DNA of 15,086 nucleotides from Methylovirgula sp. (GTDB taxonomy: Bacteria > Pseudomonadota > Alphaproteobacteria > Rhizobiales > Beijerinckiaceae), in assembly GCA_030038595.1 (NCBI GenBank), contig JASHSW010000091.1, forward strand, positions 1-15,086, read 5' to 3'. A program made the translations under genes and the position numbers. Below the pieces are notes generated by a model. The model made no database searches. It had not been told where the DNA came from and worked only from the letters and a program-made list of their open reading frames with translations. Positions 1-6,741 of this stretch are shown piece after piece (position 1 is the first letter of the stretch; each line of letters starts with the position of its first letter).

Positions 1-1269
1 GCGCCGATCGATCTCGACGCGCCGGCGCCGGTCGCCATCATGATGGTTGGCTTGCAGGGCGCCGGCAAGACCACCACTACCGCCAAGATCGCCAAGCGGC
101 TTTCCGAGCGTGCGAGGCGCAAAGTGCTCATGGCTTCGCTCGACGTGAAGCGCCCCGCCGCGCAAGAGCAGCTCGCCGTGCTCGGCCGCCAGGTCGGCGT
201 CGATACGCTGCCGGTCATCGCCGGGCAGACGCCGGTGCAGATCGCCCGGCGCGCCGAAGAGGCGGCGCGGTTGCAGGGCTACGACGTGGTCCTTTTCGAT
301 ACGGCGGGGCGCACGCATATCGACGAAGCGCTGATGGCCGAGATGGTTGAGATCAAACGCGCCTCGCGCCCGCACGAAATCCTGCTCGTCGCCGACAGCC
401 TCACCGGCCAGGACGCCGTCCATCTCGCCAAGAATTTCGATGAGCGCGTCGGTTTGACCGGCATCGTGCTTACCCGCGTCGACGGCGACGGGCGCGGCGG
501 CGCGGCGCTGTCGATGCGCGCCGTCACCGGCAAGCCGATCAAGCTCTTGGGCGTCGGCGAGAAGATGGACGCGCTCGAAGATTTCCATCCGGACCGCATC
601 GCCAATCGCATTCTCGGCATGGGCGACATCGTCTCGCTCGTCGAGAAGGCGGCGCAGACGATCGATGCGCAGAAGGCGCAGAAAATCGCCGCGAAACTGC
701 GCAAGGGTAAGTTCGATCTCGAAGACCTCGCCGACCAGCTCGCGCAGGTCGAGAAGATCGGCGGACTCGGCGGCATCATGGGGCTGTTGCCGGGTATCGC
801 CAAAGTGAAGGATCAGCTTGCTTCCGCGAACATCGACGATCGCATGGTGAAGCGCCAGCGCGCCATCATTCTCTCGATGACGCGGGTCGAGCGGCGCAAT
901 CCCGACATTCTGAAGGCGTCGCGCAAGAAGCGCATCGCGGCCGGCTCCGGCACGCGGGTCGAGGACGTCAATCGGCTTTTGAAACAGCACCGCCAGATGG
1001 CCGACATGATGAAACAATTGGGCAGCGCCAAGCGCGGGCCGTTGAGCCAGATGGCCTCGGCCCTCGGTATGGGCGGCGGCATGCCGATGCCGAGCCCGGA
1101 AGAAATGGCGGCGCTGCAGAAGCAGAGGGGGCAGGGCGCGCCGAATCTGCCGGAATTACCGCCGGACATTCTCAAAGGCGCGAAATTGCCGGGCGGGTTG
1201 CCCGGTCTTGGCGGCGGCAAATTGCCGGGCCTCGGCGGCGCGTTCAATCCGTTCGAGAAGAAGAAATGA
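1..1269 (+). CDS. ffh: Signal recognition particle protein Ffh, 5'-truncated by the window edge
   Basis: This is the GTPase of the signal recognition particle. It binds 4.5S RNA and signal sequences and delivers nascent membrane proteins to FtsY. The frame is open from base 1, so the gene begins outside the window; the ATG at 40 is internal and just precedes the P-loop. In the visible 422 residues, the P-loop [10 protein letters not shown] is at 17-26, DTAGR at 100-104, and [10 protein letters not shown] (guanine-specificity region, with TRxD for the commoner TKxD) at 158-167. The [16 protein letters not shown] stretch closes the G domain. The methionine-rich M domain with its RNA-binding [12 protein letters not shown] segment follows, then a Gly/Leu/Pro tail ending in FNPFEKKK. 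The N domain is missing. rpsP starts 22 bases downstream, the usual ffh-rpsP-rimM-trmD order. Confidence 0.97.
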   Translation, partial: APIDLDAPAPVAIMMVGLQGAGKTTTTAKIAKRLSERARRKVLMASLDVKRPAAQEQLAVLGRQVGVDTLPVIAGQTPVQIARRAEEAARLQGYDVVLFDTAGRTHIDEALMAEMVEIKRASRPHEILLVADSLTGQDAVHLAKNFDERVGLTGIVLTRVDGDGRGGAALSMRAVTGKPIKLLGVGEKMDALEDFHPDRIANRILGMGDIVSLVEKAAQTIDAQKAQKIAAKLRKGKFDLEDLADQLAQVEKIGGLGGIMGLLPGIAKVKDQLASANIDDRMVKRQRAIILSMTRVERRNPDILKASRKKRIAAGSGTRVEDVNRLLKQHRQMADMMKQLGSAKRGPLSQMASALGMGGGMPMPSPEEMAALQKQRGQGAPNLPELPPDILKGAKLPGGLPGLGGGKLPGLGGAFNPFEKKK

Positions 1270-1280
1270 TCTCAGCTGGA

Positions 1281-1285
1281 AAGGA
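1281..1285 (+). promoter_or_regulatory. Ribosome binding site of rpsP
   Basis: AAGGA lies six bases before the ATG at 1292. It supports that start over upstream in-frame starts lying inside the end of ffh, and the protein then begins with the canonical S16 N-terminus [11 protein letters not shown]. Confidence 0.75.
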
Positions 1286-1291
1286 AAACCA

Positions 1292-1660
1292 ATGTCTCTG
1301 AAAATTCGCCTGTCGCGCGGCGGCGCCAAGAAACGGCCGTTCTATCGCGTGGTGGTCGCCGATTCGCATGCGCCGCGCGACGGGCGCTTCATCGAAAAGA
1401 TCGGCATCTTCGATCCGCTGAAAGCCAAAGACGCCGCCGAGCGCCTGGTGCTCGATGTCGAGAAGGCGAAAGCCTGGATCGCCAAGGGCGCGCAGCCGAC
1501 GGATCGCGTCGCGCGGTTGCTCGATTCGCTCGGCGCCTTGAAGCGCGAAGCGCGCGACAATCCGCAGAAGGCGCAGCCCAAGAAGAAGGCGCAGGAGCGT
1601 GCAGCGGCCGCCGCCAAGAGTGCGGAACCGGCCGAAGCTCCGGCGGCACCCGCGGCGTAA
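1292..1660 (+). CDS. rpsP: 30S ribosomal protein S16
   Basis: Structural protein of the 30S subunit, needed for assembly of the 16S rRNA 5' domain. The 122-residue product starts [19 protein letters not shown], the family signature, followed by the [22 protein letters not shown] core. An Ala/Lys-rich tail follows from about residue 85, a C-terminal extension typical of alphaproteobacterial S16 and longer than the roughly 82-residue E. coli protein. The start is set by homology and an AAGGA Shine-Dalgarno. The gene sits 22 bases after ffh and 4 bases before rimM, so it is almost certainly co-transcribed with both. Confidence 0.97.
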   Translation: MSLKIRLSRGGAKKRPFYRVVVADSHAPRDGRFIEKIGIFDPLKAKDAAERLVLDVEKAKAWIAKGAQPTDRVARLLDSLGALKREARDNPQKAQPKKKAQERAAAAAKSAEPAEAPAAPAA

Positions 1661-1664
1661 ATCA

Positions 1665-2261
1665 ATGCCAATGGACACTACGCCGCCGCCTGCCAAGCGC
1701 GTCCTCGTCGGCCGCATCGGCGCGGCGCATGGCATCAAAGGCGAGGTACGGATTCTCTCGTTCACCGAGGACCCGAAAGCGATCGGTGCTTATGGGACGC
1801 TCCGCGATGCGCAAGGCGCGCGCCAATTCGAGATCCTGGCACTGCGGCCGTTGAAAGACCGTCTCGTCGTCGTCCGCTTTGCCGGCGTCCGCACGCGCGA
1901 GGAAGCCGAGGCGCTGAACGGCGTTGACCTCTATGTTGCGCGTGCCGCGTTGCCGGCGACGGCGAAGGAAGAATTCTACCACGCCGATCTCATCGGGCTT
2001 GCGGCGCACAACCCGACGGGCGAACGCATCGGCCGTGTCACCGGCGTGCTCAATTTCGGCGGCGGCGACATTTTGGAGGTCGAACCCGCGGACGGCGGCG
2101 AAACGCTTCTTGTGCCGTTCACCAAAGAGGCCGTGCCGAGCATCGATCTCGAGGCCGGCCAGATCGTCGTTCTCCCGCCGCTGGAGATCGAAGCGGAATC
2201 CTCATTGGAGTCGGACCTCGCTCCGCAGCCCGCGCCGCGAACGCCGGCCTCGTCGCGCTAG
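1665..2261 (+). CDS. rimM: Ribosome maturation factor RimM
   Basis: RimM binds S19 and the 16S rRNA 3' domain during 30S assembly. The 198-residue protein has an N-terminal RimM beta-barrel with [17 protein letters not shown] (residues 13-29) and [11 protein letters not shown] (77-86). A PRC-barrel follows, starting at EFYHADLIG (103-111) and containing [11 protein letters not shown] (148-158). The last 25 residues form an acidic, Ser/Pro/Ala-rich tail of no known function. The ATG at 1665 lies 4 bases after the rpsP stop; a second ATG two codons on (1671) is also possible. No strong Shine-Dalgarno precedes it, so translation may be coupled to rpsP. trmD begins 4 bases after its stop. Confidence 0.95.
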   Translation: MPMDTTPPPAKRVLVGRIGAAHGIKGEVRILSFTEDPKAIGAYGTLRDAQGARQFEILALRPLKDRLVVVRFAGVRTREEAEALNGVDLYVARAALPATAKEEFYHADLIGLAAHNPTGERIGRVTGVLNFGGGDILEVEPADGGETLLVPFTKEAVPSIDLEAGQIVVLPPLEIEAESSLESDLAPQPAPRTPASSR

Positions 2262-2265
2262 CGCC

Positions 2266-2967
2266 ATGTGGCGGGCGACCATCTTCACGCTCTTCCCCGA
2301 GATGTTTCCCGGACCGCTCGGCGTCTCGCTCGCCGGCGATGCGCGCGCCCGAAATCTATGGGACTTCGAGACCATCGACATTCGTGCGCAAGGCATCGGC
2401 CGGCATCGCAGCGTCGACGAACCGCCGGCCGGCGGCGGGGCGGGCATGGTACTGCGTGCCGACGTGCTGGCGGCGAGCCTCGACGCGGCGCTTGCCGCGG
2501 ACGATCCCCGTCCGCGGCTGTTGATGAGCCCGCGCGGCCGGCCGCTCACGCAGGCGCGCGTGCGCGAATTGAGCGGCGGTGCCGGCGCGATCCTGGTCTG
2601 CGGTCGATTCGAAGGCGTCGACGAGCGGATCATCGAGGCGCGCGGTTTGGAGGAAGTCTCGATCGGCGACTATGTGCTGTCGGGCGGCGAGCTTGCCGCG
2701 ATGGTGCTGCTCGACGCCGTGGTGCGTCTTCTGCCCGGCGTGATGGGCAAGGAAGAATCCGCCGCTGAGGAGAGTTTCGAAGCCGGCCTCCTCGAATATC
2801 CGCACTATACCAAGCCGCGCCAATTCGAGGGCCGTGCCATCCCCGAAGTTCTGCTCTGCGGCGATCACGCCAAGATCGCCGCATGGCGCAAGGCGCAGGC
2901 GCAGGCGCTTACCAAAGCGCGGCGGCCGGATTTGCCCGGCGGCGCCGATCCTGAGAAGAAGGGCTGA
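2266..2967 (+). CDS. trmD: tRNA (guanine-N1-)-methyltransferase TrmD
   Basis: TrmD makes m1G37 in tRNAs from S-adenosylmethionine, preventing +1 frameshifts. It is a knotted SPOUT enzyme working as a dimer. The 233-residue protein begins [16 protein letters not shown]. It shows the conserved knot elements [10 protein letters not shown] (85-94), [11 protein letters not shown] (112-122) and [11 protein letters not shown] (132-142), then [15 protein letters not shown]. Numbering matches E. coli TrmD (recalled sequence) without gaps through residue 170. By that alignment, the residue at catalytic Asp169 is Glu (AEESF). The gene starts 4 bases after rimM. It is followed by a convergent yjbQ after only 24 bases, so rplS, its common downstream neighbour, is not here. 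Confidence 0.96.
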   Translation: MWRATIFTLFPEMFPGPLGVSLAGDARARNLWDFETIDIRAQGIGRHRSVDEPPAGGGAGMVLRADVLAASLDAALAADDPRPRLLMSPRGRPLTQARVRELSGGAGAILVCGRFEGVDERIIEARGLEEVSIGDYVLSGGELAAMVLLDAVVRLLPGVMGKEESAAEESFEAGLLEYPHYTKPRQFEGRAIPEVLLCGDHAKIAAWRKAQAQALTKARRPDLPGGADPEKKG

Positions 2968-2991
2968 GAATTACAAGCCCGGCCGTGACGA

Positions 2992-3411
2992 TTACTCCCC
3001 GATGAGGTGCAGCACGATCTCGCGCCGATGCGGCGCGCGGCGGTGCTCGAAGAGATAGATGCCCTGCCAAGCGCCGAGCAGCATGCGCCCCGACTCGACC
3101 GGAACGGAAAGCTGCGTTTGCGTCAGCGCGGCGCGGATATGGGCCGGCATGTCGTCCGGTCCTTCGATCTCGTGCGCATAACGTCCGCGGCCTTCCGGGG
3201 CGAGTGCCTCGAAGAACGCTTCGATGTCCCTGCGCACGTCGGGATCGGCGTTCTCCTGGATGAGGAGCGAAGCCGAAGTGTGCCGGCAGAAGACGGTGAG
3301 CAGTCCGGCTGCGATCGGCTGGGTGCCGAGCCAGGCGCGGATCGGCTCGGTAATATCGACGAGTCCCTTGCCTTGCGTTGCGACATGCAGTCGATGCAGC
3401 GCCTGGCGCAT
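2992..3411 (-). CDS. yjbQ: YjbQ family (UPF0047) protein, secondary thiamine-phosphate synthase-like enzyme
   Basis: A 139-residue single-domain YjbQ/UPF0047 protein. Family signatures are FCRHTSASLLIQENADPDV (41-59, with HTSASL at 44-49), the RYAHEIEGPDDMPAHI stretch (77-92), and LLGAWQGIYLFEHR near the end (111-124). The conserved histidines are thought to form a metal or ligand site. E. coli YjbQ shows weak thiamine-phosphate synthase activity, but the physiological role is unsettled. The start is placed at the ATG at 3411 because it opens the conserved region and overlaps the HPr stop codon as TGATG, implying translational coupling. Upstream in-frame codons lie inside HPr and are a shadow. 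It is the last gene of the EIIA-HPr-YjbQ run and converges on trmD. Confidence 0.88.
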   Translation of the reverse strand: MRQALHRLHVATQGKGLVDITEPIRAWLGTQPIAAGLLTVFCRHTSASLLIQENADPDVRRDIEAFFEALAPEGRGRYAHEIEGPDDMPAHIRAALTQTQLSVPVESGRMLLGAWQGIYLFEHRRAPHRREIVLHLIGE

Positions 3412-3731
3412 CAATCGTCTTCGCCGAATCTTTCCGCAACCAGCGCGCCGACCGCATCGAGCACTTCGGCGGCTTCGCGTCCTTTTGCGGTCAATGTGAT
3501 CGTCGAGCCTACTCCGGCGCCGAGCGTCAATATGCCCATGATCGAGGTGCCGCCGACGGTCTCGCCGCAACGGCTGACCGTCACTTCGGCGGCGAAGCTT
3601 TCGATGCATTGGACGAGCTTCGCCGTGGCGCGCGCGTGCAGGCCGCGGCGGTTGAGAATCTCGAAATCGCGCACGAGCGTTCCGTTCGGCGCCAAGGCCG
3701 TTCCGTTCTTCGAAGTTGCGCTTTCGCTCAT
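3411..3731 (-). CDS. ptsH: Phosphocarrier protein HPr (PTS)
   Basis: HPr relays phosphate in the phosphotransferase system. The 106-residue protein has a 20-residue N-terminal extension, then the HPr fold. The active-site segment NRRGLHARATAKLV places the phosphorylatable histidine at 32, matching His15 of classic HPr. GGTSIMGILTL places a serine at 63, exactly 31 residues later, matching regulatory Ser46. Together with hprK about 0.6 kb upstream, this means both phosphorylation modes are likely. The ATG overlaps the EIIA stop as ATGA, and its own stop overlaps the yjbQ start as TGATG. No transport subunits are nearby, so the role is probably regulatory. Enzyme I must be encoded elsewhere. 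Confidence 0.95.
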   Translation of the reverse strand: MSESATSKNGTALAPNGTLVRDFEILNRRGLHARATAKLVQCIESFAAEVTVSRCGETVGGTSIMGILTLGAGVGSTITLTAKGREAAEVLDAVGALVAERFGEDD

Positions 3732-4129
3732 TTCCCGCCGAGCACGCGACTAGCGATGTAGATATACTTGCGGCCCGCGTCCTGGGCCTGCAAGACGGCC
3801 TGTTCAAGGCTCAAGGCATCGCGGATCGAGGCAAGCTTGATAAGCATCGGCAAATTGATGCCGGCGACCACCTCGACATGGCCGCCGTTCATCACCGAAA
3901 TCGCCAGATTCGATGGCGTGCCGCCGAACATATCGGTCAAGATCACCACGCCGAGCCCGCTGTCGACGTGCTTGACGGCCGCCAGGATCTCTTTGCGGCG
4001 CTGTTCCATGTCGTCTTCGGGGCCGACCGAGACGGTGGCGATCTGCTTCTGCGGGCCGACGACGTGTTCCAACGCCGAGCGGAACTCCTTCGCCAGATCG
4101 CCGTGGGTCACGAGGACCATTCCAATCAT
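3728..4129 (-). CDS. PTS system EIIA component, mannose (EIIA-Man) family
   Basis: A soluble EIIA domain of the mannose/fructose family, 133 residues from the ATG at 4129. MIGMVLVTHGDLAKEF carries the phosphoacceptor His9. TDMFGGTPSN (65-74) and AGINLPMLIKLA (89-100) are further family motifs. It would accept phosphate from HPr, the next gene, which it overlaps by ATGA. No EIIB, EIIC or EIID is adjacent, so as in other Rhizobiales (where it is often called manX or ptsM) it probably acts as a regulator rather than in sugar uptake. A GTG at 4153 would add eight residues (MANEPVPS); neither start has a clear Shine-Dalgarno. I prefer 4129 because the family normally begins there. Confidence 0.93.
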   Translation of the reverse strand: MIGMVLVTHGDLAKEFRSALEHVVGPQKQIATVSVGPEDDMEQRRKEILAAVKHVDSGLGVVILTDMFGGTPSNLAISVMNGGHVEVVAGINLPMLIKLASIRDALSLEQAVLQAQDAGRKYIYIASRVLGGK

Positions 4130-4169
4130 CGAAGGCACCGGTTCATTCGCCACTCCGTGCGCAATCGCT

Positions 4170-4185
4170 GCTGACGTGCGTCAGC
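4170..4185. promoter_or_regulatory. Perfect 16-base palindrome upstream of the EIIA gene
   Basis: GCTGACG and CGTCAGC flank a two-base centre (TG), giving a perfect inverted repeat 17 bases upstream of the alternative GTG start and 41 upstream of the preferred ATG of the EIIA gene. No T-run follows, so a protein-binding operator or 5'-leader hairpin is likelier than a terminator. No regulator can be assigned. Confidence 0.4.
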
Positions 4186-4252
4186 GCTCACGCCCCTGGC
4201 GGCGGCGCCCGACGACATCGCCGCGGGCGATCGATCCCCACCACATCTGCGT

Positions 4253-4281
4253 AAAAATCCGATTGCGGACGCAAAACCGGA
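4253..4281 (-). terminator. Possible intrinsic terminator after hprK
   Basis: Read on the minus strand, TCCG and TTGCG on the left pair with CGCAA and CGGA on the right (4258-4281), with a small internal loop. Five T follow directly (4253-4257). It lies about 80 bases past the hprK stop and ahead of the EIIA gene. It could end the chvI-chvG-hprK transcript or attenuate read-through into the PTS genes. The stem is imperfect and its loop is short, so confidence is moderate. Confidence 0.42.
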
Positions 4282-4363
4282 GTCCGTTCTTGGCTTGTCG
4301 GCATGAGGGGCGGCATTTTGTGCGTTGCGGTGAAATTCGCAAGCGAAATGACGAGAGGGTGCG

Positions 4364-4843
4364 TCAGATTGTCTCAGCTTGCTGCAGGCGGGCTAAAACG
4401 TTCAGCGCGGAATCGTAGGCGGCGGCGTCGTTACGCAAGGCAAGGGCAGGGAGGCTGACGCCGCAAAGCTCGACGTACGCCTGGGCGTCTTCGGGATAGC
4501 GGGGCGTGTCTCGGGGGGCAAGAAGGTCGACGACGAGGCGGGCCACCGCCGCGGGCTCGTAGTTCATCGCGAGAATTCCTTGCCCGCGCCGCTCCACCTT
4601 GCCGCCGATCCGGGCGTGGCCGCGCGCGACCAGCCGGCCGCCGCGGCGGCGAATTTCGATACGGTCGTCGCCGATCAGGCGGGCGAATCGTCCGCCGCGC
4701 TCGGCGGCGCTAATCAACCCCAGAGCCAAGCTGCTTTTGCCGGCACCGGATGCGCCGCGAATGAGGATTCCCGATTCGCCGACCACAACGGCGCTCGCGT
4801 GGATCGAGACGGGACCGGCGTCGTCCGCCGCGGCGGCCCTCAC
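4364..4843 (-). CDS. hprK: HPr kinase/phosphorylase, short alphaproteobacterial form
   Basis: HprK phosphorylates, and may dephosphorylate, the regulatory serine of HPr. From the GTG at 4843 the product has 159 residues and consists of only the C-terminal catalytic domain. The roughly 130-residue N-terminal domain of Gram-positive HprK is absent, as is usual in alphaproteobacteria. VSIHASAVVVGESGILIRG leads into the P-loop GASGAGKSS (30-38). LIGDDRIE (57-64) and GKVERRGQGI (81-90, the HprK signature region) follow. The GTG overlaps the chvG stop as GTGA, so translation is coupled to the sensor kinase. Longer versions starting further upstream would run through the chvG coding end and are rejected. 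Its likely substrate, HPr Ser63, is encoded about 0.6 kb downstream. Confidence 0.92.
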   Translation of the reverse strand: MRAAAADDAGPVSIHASAVVVGESGILIRGASGAGKSSLALGLISAAERGGRFARLIGDDRIEIRRRGGRLVARGHARIGGKVERRGQGILAMNYEPAAVARLVVDLLAPRDTPRYPEDAQAYVELCGVSLPALALRNDAAAYDSALNVLARLQQAETI

Positions 4844-6672
4844 TTGACCGCCCGCAGCCAGACGACGAAACGCGCCCCGAGCACCTGCGGCGGGCCGCCG
4901 CCCCTCGTCGTCGCGAGCCGATTCATCGCGCGGATACGTCCGCCGTGCGCCTCGATGATCTGCCGGGAGATGGACAGACCGAGGCCGGAATTCTGGCCGA
5001 ATCCCTGGCACGGCCGGTCGGTATAAAAACGCTCGAAGATGCGTTCGAACGCGTCGGCGGGAATTCCCGGCCCATCGTCATCGACGACGATCTCAAATCC
5101 ATCGAGGGGGACGTTGTCGAAGCCGCCTTTGGCCGGACGCAGCGCAACGCGCACGCTTCCGCCGGGCTTGGAGAACGACTTGGCGTTGTCGATCAGGTTG
5201 TTGAACACTTGGCCGAGGCGCGAATCATGCCCCATCGCCTTGAAGCCTTTCCTGCGCCCGTCCTCGTTCTGCCAGCTCCGCGCGATGTCGAGCGTCACGC
5301 GAATGCTGTCCTGCTCGACGTGGTTGGTCATCTCGACGACGGTACTCAGGACGCGGGCGAGATCGACGGGCGCCACATCGGCGCGCGCCAACTCGGCATC
5401 GAGGCGCGAGGCGTCCGAGATGTCGCTGATCAGCCGATCGAGTCTGCGCACGTCATGTTTGATGATGGCGAGCAATCGCTGCTGCGACTCCTCGGAGCGG
5501 GCGATCGGCAGCGTTTCGACCGCGCTGCGTAGCGAGGTCAGCGGATTTTTCAGTTCGTGCGCAACGTCCGCCGCAAAACTCTCGATCGCTTCGATGCGAT
5601 TGTAAAGAGCTCGCGTCATATCGCGCAACGTGCCGGAAAGATGGCCGATCTCGTCGGCACGATAGGTAAAGTCGGGAATCTCCTGGCGCGATTTGATGCC
5701 GCGCCGCACCCGTTCGGCCGCTTCCGCCAACCGGTGCATCGGTTCGGCGATCGTTCCGGCAAGGAAGAAAGACAAGAGCAGCATGATCGCCGCGGAAACC
5801 AGAAAGATACGGATGATCGCCCAGCGCTCGGAGGCGATGATTGCGTCGATGTCGCCGCCTCGGGTCGAGAGCAGCAAGGCGCCGCGCACGGTGCGCAGCA
5901 GCTCGATCGGCACGGCGACCGAGACGATCGTCTCGCCCTTGGCGTTGACGCGCACGACCGATTGCGCAATTCCGTTCAACGCCCGTCCGACTTCGGGATA
6001 GGTCTTGCCGTTGGCGGCGCCGATGTCTTCGTAGAGCGGCAGATCGGTACGGCCGAAGTGATCCTTCAACGCATTCCAGGCACGCTCGACGAAGGACGGA
6101 GAATCTTCGTTCTGCGCCGGCAGATCATGATGCAGAATGTTGGCTCGATCCATGAGCGAGCGCGAATCGAGGAGCAGATAGCCGCTGCGATCATAGATGC
6201 GAGCGCGGGTGCGAGTCGGCGAGACGAGCCGCCGCAGCACCGGCCCGATCCGATCCGGGTTGATCGAGAATTCGAGCGACGGACGGCTTTCCTCGGAGAC
6301 GCCATAACTTTCGCCCGGCGCAAGCTGCAAAAGCTTCTCGGGATCGATGGTGATCGAATCGGTGTCGACCGTCGCCGAAGCGGCGATCGCCGCAGCGATG
6401 ATCTCGCCTTGCGTCTGCAGGCTTTGCACGCGCGCGTCGATCAGGCCCTCGCGGAACTGGTTGAGATAGAGAAAGCCGACGAGCAGCGCGACGAGACCGC
6501 CGAGGTTGAGGACGACGATGCGGCGGGTGAGAGAAGAAGAGAAACGCATCGCCACGGCGCGTTGGATCGCCCGCGCGTATTGCAGCAGCCTCGAGCCGAA
6601 AGTGCGCCGTACGGTTTCGTGCGGCGTATCGATGGATCGATCGAATTGCGTGTCTTGCGCTTCGACGCTCAT
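4840..6672 (-). CDS. chvG: Sensor histidine kinase ChvG (ExoS)
   Basis: Membrane sensor kinase of the ChvG/ChvI system, which in rhizobia and Agrobacterium controls acid and envelope responses, exopolysaccharide and motility. The 610-residue protein has a cytoplasmic N-terminus, TM1 (about 52-70), a periplasmic sensor region (about 71-285), TM2 (about 286-308) and a HAMP linker. The H-box FAADVAHELKNPLTS has the phosphorylated His372. The ATPase domain has NNLIDNAKSF (491-500), DDDGPGIP (531-538) and GLGLSI (563-568). The start at 6672 is supported by AGAGG five bases upstream. It follows chvI after 69 bases and overlaps hprK by GTGA. It may also respond to the periplasmic inhibitor ExoR, as known for the family; exoR is not in this window. 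Confidence 0.94.
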   Translation of the reverse strand: MSVEAQDTQFDRSIDTPHETVRRTFGSRLLQYARAIQRAVAMRFSSSLTRRIVVLNLGGLVALLVGFLYLNQFREGLIDARVQSLQTQGEIIAAAIAASATVDTDSITIDPEKLLQLAPGESYGVSEESRPSLEFSINPDRIGPVLRRLVSPTRTRARIYDRSGYLLLDSRSLMDRANILHHDLPAQNEDSPSFVERAWNALKDHFGRTDLPLYEDIGAANGKTYPEVGRALNGIAQSVVRVNAKGETIVSVAVPIELLRTVRGALLLSTRGGDIDAIIASERWAIIRIFLVSAAIMLLLSFFLAGTIAEPMHRLAEAAERVRRGIKSRQEIPDFTYRADEIGHLSGTLRDMTRALYNRIEAIESFAADVAHELKNPLTSLRSAVETLPIARSEESQQRLLAIIKHDVRRLDRLISDISDASRLDAELARADVAPVDLARVLSTVVEMTNHVEQDSIRVTLDIARSWQNEDGRRKGFKAMGHDSRLGQVFNNLIDNAKSFSKPGGSVRVALRPAKGGFDNVPLDGFEIVVDDDGPGIPADAFERIFERFYTDRPCQGFGQNSGLGLSISRQIIEAHGGRIRAMNRLATTRGGGPPQVLGARFVVWLRAVK

Positions 6673-6696
6673 TCAGCCTCTCGTCGCCATGCTTGC

Positions 6697-6725
6697 GGTG
6701 CGTGAAGCCGCTCGGCTTCCGCACC
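6697..6725 (-). other. Strong hairpin between chvI and chvG
   Basis: GGTGCG-T-GAAGCC (6697-6709) pairs with GGCTTC-CGCACC (6714-6725) around the four-base loop GCTC. This gives twelve base pairs with one bulged base. It lies in the 69-base chvI-chvG spacer. There is no T-run, so it is more likely a processing or stability element, or partial attenuator, than a full terminator. It could keep ChvI above ChvG in abundance. Confidence 0.6.
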
Positions 6726-6741
6726 GATGAGCTCGCCCTCA

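Larger units (their letters stand above)
4154..4363 (-). other. 210-base spacer between hprK and the EIIA gene
   Basis: No credible coding sequence is seen. In minus-strand order it holds a small inverted repeat TTCGC-TT-GCGAA (4336-4347) just after the hprK stop, the terminator-like hairpin (4253-4281), and a perfect 16-base palindrome (4170-4185). I found no convincing -35/-10 pair for the EIIA gene. The spacer separates two otherwise tightly overlapped gene runs, which suggests an independent promoter or regulated read-through here. Confidence 0.5.

Noticed and set aside
158..515. TRVD rather than TKxD in the Ffh G4 motif as a defect
   Set aside because: The [10 protein letters not shown] form is, as far as I remember, normal for alphaproteobacterial Ffh, so it is not a sign of loss of function.
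1195..1245. Gly/Leu/Pro repeats at the end of ffh as a possible tandem-repeat element
   Set aside because: They encode the low-complexity C-terminal tail usual in alphaproteobacterial Ffh and do not extend outside the gene.
4364..5011. A 215-residue version of HprK starting inside chvG
   Set aside because: The extra 56 residues are the out-of-frame end of chvG. The GTG at 4843 overlapping the chvG stop gives the usual short HprK.
5557..6705. 382-codon open frame on the plus strand opposite chvG
   Set aside because: It is antisense to a well-conserved kinase and is rich in Arg, Asp and Gly without any domain, as expected of shadow frames in GC-rich DNA.
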